Positions 54,227-61,966 of a stretch of 64,000 nucleotides of DNA are shown piece by piece; position 1 is the stretch's first letter, and every line of letters starts with the position of its first letter. Under the pieces are notes generated by a model. It searched no databases and had not been told where the DNA came from. It was given only the letters and a program-made list of their open reading frames with translations. Both the position numbers and the translations under genes were made by a program. The DNA is from Acidobacteriota bacterium (lineage in GTDB: Bacteria > Acidobacteriota > Terriglobia > Bryobacterales > UBA6623). The stretch is taken from assembly GCA_016125275.1 (NCBI GenBank), contig WGMB01000018.1, positions 1 to 64,000 on the forward strand. The letters run 5' to 3'.

Positions 54227-55609
54227 GTGAAGCTCGACGCCACGATCTGCTGGGAGGCCCTCAAAGCGCGCGACGCCCGCTTCGACGGCCGCTTTTTCAC
54301 CGGCGTCGTCTCGACCGGAATCTTCTGTCGCCCGGTCTGCCCGGCGCGCACGCCTCTCCAGCGCAACTGCCGCTTCTACCCCAGCGCCGCCGCGGCCTTG
54401 AGCGAGGGTTTTCGCCCCTGCCTGCGCTGCCGTCCGGAGACCGCCCCCGGCAGCTCTCCCTGGAACGGTACGTCCGCGGCCGCTCGGCGGGCGTTGCGTC
54501 TGATCGAAGAGGGGGCCCTTGACGGCGGCAGCGTCGCCGGGTTGGCGGCCCGCGTGGGCCTGGGCGAGCGCCAACTCCGCCGCATCTTTCTCGACACCTT
54601 CGGCGCGACGCCCGTGGCGGTGGCGCAGACGCGGCGGGTCCTGCTGGCCCGCAAGCTCCTGCGGGAGACCGCCTTGCCGACGGCGGACGTCTCCGCGGCG
54701 GCCGGCTTTGGGAGCCTGCGGCGGTTTCGGGAGGCTTTGGGCCCGTTGGATCGCCGCAAGGCGGGCGAGGGCAAGGCCATCCGGCTGCGGCTGGCCTACC
54801 GGCCGCCGTATGACTGGCCGGCGATGCTGGACTTCTTCCGCGTGCGCGCTGTGGCCGGCGTGGAGGAAGTTAGCGAGGACTCCTACGCTCGGACGTTCCG
54901 CGTGGGCGGCGTGCAGGGCCGTCTGCGCCTGCGCCCGGTGGCCGGGGAACACTCCGTAGAGGTCGAGATGGCGCTGGAGTCTCTGACGGCCCTGCCGCGG
55001 GTGGTGGCCGGCGTGCGGAGGCTGTTCGACCTGGACGCCGACCCCCTCGCCATCGCCGACGGATTGCAGAGCCACCCGGCGCTGGCCGAACGCCTGGCCG
55101 CGCGGCCCGGGTTGCGACTGCCCGGCGCTTGGGACGCCTTCGAGATGTCCGTGCGTGCGACGCTCGAACAGCAGGTGACGCCCAAGGGGGCCGCGACCCT
55201 GACGAGCCGGCTGGTCGCCCTGGCGGGCCCGGCCACGCCGGACGGCGAACGGCTGTTTCCTACGGCCGAGGAACTGCTCGGCGTGGACCTCTCGGGCATG
55301 GGCCTGACCGGCGCCCGCCGCCGCGCCCTGGCCGGTTTGGCCGAGGCCTTCGAGGCGGAGCGAATCCCTTTGGACGGGCCGGTCGAGGCGATCCGGGAGG
55401 CGCTCGAGGGCGTCTCCGGGGTGGGGCCCTGGACCTCTCACTACATCGCCCTGCGCGCCTGCGGCGACCCGGACGCCTTTCCGCCCAAGGACCTGGGGCT
55501 GCGCCGGGTCTTCGGCGGCTCCGACGCCGAGCTGCTGCAAGCCGCCGAGGCTTGGAGGCCCTGGCGAGCCTACGCGGCCATGCATCTGTGGACCCCCTTA
55601 CCGCTATGA
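54227..55609 (+). CDS. Ada-AraC-AlkA fusion, DNA alkylation repair
   Basis: A 460-residue fusion. The N-terminal Ada zinc domain has Cys34, Cys38, Cys65 and Cys68 (GIFCRPVCPARTP, PCLRC); one would accept methyl groups from phosphotriesters. An AraC-type HTH follows (~85-165; GLGERQLRRIFLDTFG). The C-terminal half is a 3-methyladenine DNA glycosylase (AlkA): LEQQVTPKGAATL, helix-hairpin-helix GVSGVGPWTSHYIALRA, and a catalytic Asp in PPKDLGLR. Start is GTG at 54227. The stop overlaps the Ogt start (ATGA). It probably repairs methylated DNA and activates its own operon. Confidence 0.92.
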   Translation: MKLDATICWEALKARDARFDGRFFTGVVSTGIFCRPVCPARTPLQRNCRFYPSAAAALSEGFRPCLRCRPETAPGSSPWNGTSAAARRALRLIEEGALDGGSVAGLAARVGLGERQLRRIFLDTFGATPVAVAQTRRVLLARKLLRETALPTADVSAAAGFGSLRRFREALGPLDRRKAGEGKAIRLRLAYRPPYDWPAMLDFFRVRAVAGVEEVSEDSYARTFRVGGVQGRLRLRPVAGEHSVEVEMALESLTALPRVVAGVRRLFDLDADPLAIADGLQSHPALAERLAARPGLRLPGAWDAFEMSVRATLEQQVTPKGAATLTSRLVALAGPATPDGERLFPTAEELLGVDLSGMGLTGARRRALAGLAEAFEAERIPLDGPVEAIREALEGVSGVGPWTSHYIALRACGDPDAFPPKDLGLRRVFGGSDAELLQAAEAWRPWRAYAAMHLWTPLPL

Positions 55610-56073
55610 CCCTCTATACCGAAACCATCGAGACTCCCATCGGGCCGCTGCGGCTGGTGGGCCGAGAGGACGCCCTGCAAGAGCTGCTGTTCGACCCCAA
55701 CGCGCCGGTCGAGGCCCAAGAGCGTCCCGGGTTCGGCGGCTTCGCGGATCTGCTGCGGGCCTATTTCGGCGGCGACCTCGGCGCGATTGACCGCATCGCG
55801 GTCGACGCGGCGGGCACGGCCTTTCAGAAGCAGGTCTGGCGCCTGCTGCGCGAGATCCCGACTGGCCGCACCACGTCGTATGGCGAGCTGGCCGCCCGCT
55901 TGGGCAAGCCCGCGGCTTCCCGCGCCGTGGGTCTGGCGAACGCCCGCAATCCGGTGGCCGTGGTCGTGCCTTGCCACCGCGTGATCGGGGCCGGCGGCCA
56001 CCTGACCGGGTATGCCGGCGGACTGGAGCGCAAGCGCTGGCTGCTGCGGCATGAAGGCGCGCTCCTCCTGTAG
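55606..56073 (+). CDS. ogt: Methylated-DNA-protein cysteine methyltransferase
   Basis: A 155-residue O6-methylguanine-DNA methyltransferase, which takes the alkyl group onto Cys123 in VVPCHRVIGAGG. The HTH stretch (QVWRLLREIPTGRTTSYGEL) recognises the flipped-out base. Length and single-domain form are of the Ogt type; the Ada regulatory domain is provided by the gene upstream. It overlaps the Ada-AlkA gene by 4 bp, so the adaptive response is encoded as two proteins. Confidence 0.95.
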   Translation: MTLYTETIETPIGPLRLVGREDALQELLFDPNAPVEAQERPGFGGFADLLRAYFGGDLGAIDRIAVDAAGTAFQKQVWRLLREIPTGRTTSYGELAARLGKPAASRAVGLANARNPVAVVVPCHRVIGAGGHLTGYAGGLERKRWLLRHEGALLL

Positions 56074-56173
56074 CAAGCCGGGGTGCGCCCGGTAACAGTC
56101 CCCCGGGCCCGGGTCTCCACCGAATAGCGGGAGCGCCGCAGGCTGCGGTCGTTCTCGCCCGGAGGTGCATGAG

Positions 56174-56590
56174 ATGCTTGGCAGACACAAAAAGACTTTG
56201 GCTTGGACCGCCATCGCGGCCGGCCTGCTGATGGCCTGCGAAAGCAATCCGCCGGGATCGGCGGACAACGCCGGGCGGCAGTCGGAAGCGGCCGAGTCCA
56301 TCGAGTCGGCTCGACGACAGGCCAGGGACGAGATCAAGCAGCAGCTCGACGCCCTGGATCGCCAGATCGCCGAGCTGAAGCAGAAGGCTTCGGAGGCCGG
56401 CGGCGAGGCGAAGCAGGAGTGGAACCAGTCCGTGGACCAGCTCCAGGGTCAGACCCAGGAGTTGCAGAGGGAGTTGGACTCGATGGCGGACCAGGGGCAG
56501 GACGCCTGGGACCGCTTTGCGGCGCGGGCTCGCCAGACGATGGATCAGATCAAGTCCGGCGTCAAGGACGCCGCCGACGACCTGGGGTAG
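56174..56590 (+). CDS. Small lipoprotein with coiled coil
   Basis: A 138-residue protein. The signal peptide ends in the lipobox LLMAC (residues ~18-22), so it is probably a lipoprotein. The rest is charged and alpha-helical (EIKQQLDALDRQIAELKQK, VDQLQGQTQELQRELDSMA) and forms a long amphipathic coiled coil, with repeating heptads like those of apolipoprotein or tolerance-type envelope proteins. The ATG at 56174 has GGAGG nine bases upstream; the GTG at 56165 overlaps that site and is rejected. Function unknown; it may link envelope layers. Confidence 0.8.
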   Translation: MLGRHKKTLAWTAIAAGLLMACESNPPGSADNAGRQSEAAESIESARRQARDEIKQQLDALDRQIAELKQKASEAGGEAKQEWNQSVDQLQGQTQELQRELDSMADQGQDAWDRFAARARQTMDQIKSGVKDAADDLG

Positions 56591-56619
56591 GGAACCCTTC
56601 GTTTCTTCGATACGTCCAT

Positions 56620-56650
56620 AGCGCTCGGGGCCAAACGGTCCCCGGGCGCT
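56620..56650. terminator. Strong hairpin after lipoprotein gene
   Basis: AGCGCTCGGGG and CCCCGGGCGCT pair with one wobble, and an inner CC/GG helix extends the stem. It lies 30-60 bp after the lipoprotein stop. No T-run follows. Confidence 0.5.
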
Positions 56651-56662
56651 CCCGGGTTCGTC

Positions 56663-56671
56663 TGGTATGAT
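56663..56671 (+). promoter_or_regulatory. Extended -10 promoter for the Lpt operon
   Basis: TGGTATGAT gives an extended -10 (TGn plus TATGAT at 56666-56671), 36 bp before the ATG at 56708. No -35 is needed with an extended -10. The hairpin at 56620-56650 lies immediately upstream. Confidence 0.5.
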
Positions 56672-56707
56672 CCCGAAGGGTAGGGTCCTTCCAGCTTTTT
56701 CCAGGCC

Positions 56708-58933
56708 ATGCGAGCCTTGCGTTACCTCCTGCTGCTGGCCGCGGCAGGCATCGCTTTCTACGTCTACCGCGACTACAAGCAGGCCCGCGTGGTGCGGGAC
56801 GCCGCCGCGCGCGTGACGCCCGAGGCTCTCTCCGGCGCCCTCAATTCCCGCTCCAGCCGCTGGCACTACGAGCAGTCCACCGGGGAGTCGTCCCGGCTGC
56901 TGGTTTCGGCCGACGGCTTCAGTCAGGGCCGCGAGGACGGCGCCATCGAGCTACAGGGCGTGGAGCTCAACATCTACCACGGCGACTCCGAAGTCTTTGA
57001 CCGCATCCACACCGAAAAGGCGGTCTTCGACGTCGATGCGAACCAGCTTCGCAGCCAAACCGAGACGCACATCACGCTCGGGGTCCACAGCGACGACGAC
57101 CAGGGCGACGACGACCCGCGGCTGACGCGCATCATCGCCCAAGAGGCCCTGTTCGATACCAAGAGCGGCGCGGCGCAGACCGCTTCGGCGACCCGCTATT
57201 TCTTCGAGGGCGGCGAGGCGCGGTCGATCGGCTCGTTCTACGACTCCTCCCGCGGCTACTTCGAGATGAAGTCCGACGTGGAGGTGGAGCGTTTCGCGAG
57301 CTCGCCCGGGGGGGAGACCACGCACATCCGCGCCGGCCGGCTGGTCTACGAGGAAGACTCCGACCGCGTGGACCTGCGCGAGGGCGTCAGCCTGGTCCGG
57401 GGACTGCGGCGCATCGAGGCTGATTCCGCCGTGGTGGGCCTGGAAGAAGGCAAGCTGCGCAACATCCTGGCGACCAACGCCGTGGGCGGCGACCAGGGCG
57501 AGGCCCGCCAGACGACCTTCCGGACGCCGAATCTCGAGGCCTACTACGGCGCTGGACAGCAACTGGAGCGCGTGGTCGGGCAGGGCCATTCCGAGCTGAG
57601 CGCCGATTCCGCCAGCTCCACCATGCGCGCCGTGGGCGAGCGCGTGGAGCTGCTCTACGAGCCCGACCCGGCCGGCGGAGACAGCCTGCTGCACGAAGCC
57701 TATCTGCGCGGCAAGGCGGAGGTCGACGCCCGTCCCAAGCAGAGCGGCGAGGCCCGCCGCAAGGTGACCTCCGAGGTGATTCGGTTGGCCATGCGGCCGG
57801 ACGGCCGCGACATCGAGGCGCTGGAAACGATGGAGCCGGGCCGCGTGGATCTGACCGACGGCGCCGGCGGTTCCAGCAGGACCCTGGTGGCCGAACGCGT
57901 GAAGGCCCTCTATGGCCCCCGCAGCCGGCTCGAACGCCTGGAAGGCCATGGCAAGGTGCAGCTCGACAGCCGCCCGGCGCAGGGCGAGCCGCTCAAGAGC
58001 TGGAGCGACTCGCTGGAGGCGCGGCTCGAACCCGAATCCGGAGAGCTCGAGAAGCTGGTCCAGACCGGGCATTTTCGGTTTGAGCAGATCGAGCGCAAGG
58101 GCTCGGCGGAGTCCGCTGTCTGGGACCCCAGCAAGCAGGTGCTGACCATGGAAGGCCATTCCAAGGTCGCCGACGGCTCCGGCACGATCGAAGCGCATCG
58201 GGTCGTGTTGGTCGAGGGCGGCGACCGCTTGGAAGCCGAGGGCGGCGTGACGTCAGTCTTCGTGGGCGAAAGCAAACAGGGCGTGGCGGAGGTCGAGACG
58301 GGCCTGTTTCAAGACGATGAGCCTGTCTATGCAACGGCTTCCACCATGCGTTCCGACGGCCGAAACGGGCTGATCGTCTATGAGGGCGAGGCCCGGCTGT
58401 GGCAGGGACGAAACCGAATTGAAGCCGACCGCATCACCATCGACAGGCGTCGCAAGACTCTCGACGCGGAGGGGAAGGTGTTGAGTTTGCTCGAGGAGCG
58501 CGGCGAGCCGGGAACGGCGCCCGAGATGGTGGAGATCGCGGCCCTGCGGCTGCGCTACGACGAAGGCGAACGGCGGGCCGTGTACACCGGCGCCGTGCGC
58601 ATGAAGCGCCGACAACTGCACGTCGAGAGCGACGCTCTGACCGCCAAGCTCAGTCCCGCGGGAGCCGACGGCGCGGCCGAGCTCGAATCGGCCCGGGCTG
58701 AAGGCGCCGTTCGCATTCGAGAAATCGGAGGCGTCCGCAGCGCCGAGGCCGAGGCGGCCGAGATGGCGCCGGGCGGAGAGACCGTGGTCTTGTACGGAAA
58801 GCCGGCTCGCGCCTACAACGAGTCGGGCGAAGAGACGCGCGGCGAACAATTGACCTGGTTTTCGGGGGATAATAGCCTTCGCGTGGTGGGTGGGGACGAG
58901 CGCGCATACACCTTCCGACGCCGGGAGCGGTAG
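56708..58933 (+). CDS. LptC/LptA-like fused OstA protein
   Basis: A 741-residue protein. One N-terminal transmembrane helix ([20 protein letters not shown]) and an LptC-like part (~25-200) are followed by many OstA/LptA-type beta-jellyroll strands ([62 protein letters not shown]). The chain ends with a soluble tail. It would bridge the inner-membrane LptB2FG transporter and the outer membrane, carrying LPS on the jellyroll groove. LptB is encoded 19 bp downstream. The length, about four times LptA, suggests several LptA modules in one chain. The start is the ATG at 56708. Confidence 0.88.
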   Translation: MRALRYLLLLAAAGIAFYVYRDYKQARVVRDAAARVTPEALSGALNSRSSRWHYEQSTGESSRLLVSADGFSQGREDGAIELQGVELNIYHGDSEVFDRIHTEKAVFDVDANQLRSQTETHITLGVHSDDDQGDDDPRLTRIIAQEALFDTKSGAAQTASATRYFFEGGEARSIGSFYDSSRGYFEMKSDVEVERFASSPGGETTHIRAGRLVYEEDSDRVDLREGVSLVRGLRRIEADSAVVGLEEGKLRNILATNAVGGDQGEARQTTFRTPNLEAYYGAGQQLERVVGQGHSELSADSASSTMRAVGERVELLYEPDPAGGDSLLHEAYLRGKAEVDARPKQSGEARRKVTSEVIRLAMRPDGRDIEALETMEPGRVDLTDGAGGSSRTLVAERVKALYGPRSRLERLEGHGKVQLDSRPAQGEPLKSWSDSLEARLEPESGELEKLVQTGHFRFEQIERKGSAESAVWDPSKQVLTMEGHSKVADGSGTIEAHRVVLVEGGDRLEAEGGVTSVFVGESKQGVAEVETGLFQDDEPVYATASTMRSDGRNGLIVYEGEARLWQGRNRIEADRITIDRRRKTLDAEGKVLSLLEERGEPGTAPEMVEIAALRLRYDEGERRAVYTGAVRMKRRQLHVESDALTAKLSPAGADGAAELESARAEGAVRIREIGGVRSAEAEAAEMAPGGETVVLYGKPARAYNESGEETRGEQLTWFSGDNSLRVVGGDERAYTFRRRER

Positions 58934-58952
58934 GGGAAAGATCCGGCTGTCC

Positions 58953-59777
<825 letters not shown>

Positions 59778-59830
59778 GCGCGTAGTGGTACGCTGATTGC
59801 AAGGTAAGTCGCCTCCGGACGTCCGAACTC

Positions 59831-61306
59831 ATGTTGATGCAGCAAAGGTTGGGCTTGAAACTGGCGCAGAAGCCGGTGCTCACCCAGAGTCTTCGGCAGC
59901 TCGTCAAGCTGCTGGCCCTCAACAAGCTCGAGCTCAAGGAAGAGATCAGTCAGGAGCTGAACGAGAATCCCGTGCTGGAGCTAGCCTCCGACGGCATGGG
60001 CGAAGCGTCGCTCGATGAGGCGATCGCGCAAACCGCCGAGCGCAACGGCGCCGACCCCTCCGAGCGCGACGGCTCACCGGACAAGCCCGAGGCGGCCGAT
60101 GCGCCCGACGGAGCGGACGCCTTCTCTGAAATCGACCTCGGGGCGTTCTTTGACGACTACCTCGACCCCGGCCCTCGCGGCCCCGCGCCGGAGGTCATCG
60201 ACAAGCCATCCTTCGAGACCTTCCTCTCGAAGCCGACCACGCTCACCGACCACCTGCTCTGGCAGCTCAGCGTGAGCGCAGCCCCCACCAAGATCTCCGC
60301 CGCCGCCGAGGCCGTCATCGGCAACCTCGACGAGGACGGCTATTTGACCACCGACCTCGACGAAATCGAGCTGGAGTCCGGCGCCACTCCCGAGGAGGTC
60401 GAAAAGGCGCTGCGACTGGTGCAGGAGATGGACCCGCTCGGCGTGGGCGCGCGCGATCTGCAGGACTGCCTGCTGATCCAGCTCCGCGCCGAGGACGCCG
60501 ACGAAGGTGTGGCCGGCGCCATCGTGCGCGAATGCTGGGACCGGATCGAAGCTGGGGCTGATCTCGACGAGATCGCCAAGACCCTCGGGCGCCCGCTGGA
60601 GCACATCGAGATCGCGATGGACGTGATCCGCGGGCTGGACCCTCGGCCGGGGCAGCGCTACGCTGTTTCAGAAACCCGTACCGTCGAGCCGGACGTCCAA
60701 TTTGTTCGCACGCCGGAAGGGTTCCGGGTGGTGCTGAACGAGGACGACATGCCCGACCTGCGGATCAATCGCAGCTACCGGAGCCTGCTCAAGCGCGGCA
60801 AGTCCACCACGGAAGTGCGCAGCTACATCCGGGACCGCTACAACTCCGCGATCCAACTATTGCGAAACATCGAGCAGCGCCGGCAGACCATCCACGGCGT
60901 CTGCGACGCTGTCGTGCGGCGGCAGCCCGGCTTCCTGGCCGAAGGCATCGACCACCTACGGCCGATGATGATCAAGGACGTGGCCGAGGAGATTGGCGTG
61001 CACCCCTCCACGGTCAGCCGAGCGGTGGCGAACAAGTATGCTCTCACGCCGCACGGCGTCTATGAGTTGAGATTCTTTTTCACCGAAGGCGTACAAGGCC
61101 CCAGCGGCGAGGCGATGCCGCTGATGTTGCTCAAGCGCAAGGTCAAGAAAATGATCGAGGAGGAAGATCCTCGAAAGCCTTTGACCGACGACAAGCTGAG
61201 CCAGATGCTGCGCGCCGAGGGCGTCCACGTGACGCGTCGCACCGTGGCCAAGTATCGCGAGGATTTGAACATCCCTTCGACGCACCGGCGTCGCAGGAAG
61301 AAGTAA
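59831..61306 (+). CDS. rpoN: RNA polymerase sigma-54 factor RpoN
   Basis: A 491-residue sigma-54. Region I (QQRLGLKLAQKPVLTQSLRQ) is Gln/Leu-rich; an acidic region II of ~70 residues follows (GDPS/DGADAF). The core-binding and DNA-binding domain includes the HTH (DVAEEIGVHPSTVSRAVANK) and the RpoN box VTRRTVAKYRE near the C-terminus, which contacts the -24 element. Start is the ATG at 59831. It sits between lptB and hpf, as in many proteobacteria. It serves the sigma-54 activators encoded at 34699 and 44627. Confidence 0.97.
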   Translation: MLMQQRLGLKLAQKPVLTQSLRQLVKLLALNKLELKEEISQELNENPVLELASDGMGEASLDEAIAQTAERNGADPSERDGSPDKPEAADAPDGADAFSEIDLGAFFDDYLDPGPRGPAPEVIDKPSFETFLSKPTTLTDHLLWQLSVSAAPTKISAAAEAVIGNLDEDGYLTTDLDEIELESGATPEEVEKALRLVQEMDPLGVGARDLQDCLLIQLRAEDADEGVAGAIVRECWDRIEAGADLDEIAKTLGRPLEHIEIAMDVIRGLDPRPGQRYAVSETRTVEPDVQFVRTPEGFRVVLNEDDMPDLRINRSYRSLLKRGKSTTEVRSYIRDRYNSAIQLLRNIEQRRQTIHGVCDAVVRRQPGFLAEGIDHLRPMMIKDVAEEIGVHPSTVSRAVANKYALTPHGVYELRFFFTEGVQGPSGEAMPLMLLKRKVKKMIEEEDPRKPLTDDKLSQMLRAEGVHVTRRTVAKYREDLNIPSTHRRRRKK

Positions 61307-61318
61307 AGGAGGACCACA

Positions 61319-61891
61319 ATGAGGGTTCACTACACCGGCCGCCATGCCGACATCACCGACGCGGAGAAGGCGAAAGCCATGCGCCGATTCGAGAAGGTTC
61401 AGCGTATTTTCGGCGCCTCCAAGGAACTGGAGGCCCACGTGATCCTCTCGAAGCAGCGTCACTTCATCGAAGCGGAAGTGACGTTGCGCGCGCTCCAACA
61501 CACGTTGGTGGTGACCGGACAGAACGCCAATGCCTTCGCCGCGCTGACTCTTGCCCTGGACAAGCTGGAAAAGCAGGCCGTCCGCAACAAGCACAAGCTC
61601 GTGGACGGGCGGCGCCCGGCGCGCCAGCGCGATGAGCCGAACGTGAGCGTACAGGCTTCGCTGGATTCGACCTCGGAAGTGGAACCCGCCCCCGCCGAGC
61701 CCGCCGCCGGGCCGCGCATCGTCCGTGGCAACGGCATGGCCGGCAAGCCGCTGACCCTGGAAGAGGCCGCCCTGGCCTTGGAGGATCAGGATCGCGATCA
61801 GGTCACCTTCCGTGACACCGACAGCGGCCGCTACTGCGTCCTGCTCCGGCGCCGCGACGGCGCCCTGGAGCTCGTTGAAACGCCTGCGTAG
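61319..61891 (+). CDS. hpf: Ribosome hibernation promoting factor (long form)
   Basis: A 190-residue long HPF. Residues ~1-95 are the ribosome-binding S30AE/HPF domain (MRVHYTGRHADITDAEKAKA; AEVTLRALQHTLVVTG), and residues ~130-190 are the C-terminal dimerisation domain (VRGNGMAGKPLTLEEAALAL, RYCVLLRRRDGALELVE) that joins two ribosomes in 100S particles. The start is ATG at 61319, with a GGAGG site 6 bp upstream. It follows rpoN by 12 bp and is followed by a strong hairpin. Confidence 0.96.
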   Translation: MRVHYTGRHADITDAEKAKAMRRFEKVQRIFGASKELEAHVILSKQRHFIEAEVTLRALQHTLVVTGQNANAFAALTLALDKLEKQAVRNKHKLVDGRRPARQRDEPNVSVQASLDSTSEVEPAPAEPAAGPRIVRGNGMAGKPLTLEEAALALEDQDRDQVTFRDTDSGRYCVLLRRRDGALELVETPA

Positions 61892-61903
61892 AGCAGACAA
61901 CCG

Positions 61904-61930
61904 AAGGGGCCGGCCGGCGGCCGGTCCCTT
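61904..61930. terminator. Hairpin terminator between convergent genes
   Basis: AAGGGGCCGGCC pairs with GGCCGGTCCCTT with one mismatch across a 3-nt loop (GGC), followed by CCTTTCCCCT. It is 12 bp after the hpf stop and 36 bp from the opposite stop, and can serve both directions. Confidence 0.75.
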
Positions 61931-61966
61931 CCTTTCCCCTCCGTTCGTTCCGTTCCCCGCCAGCGA

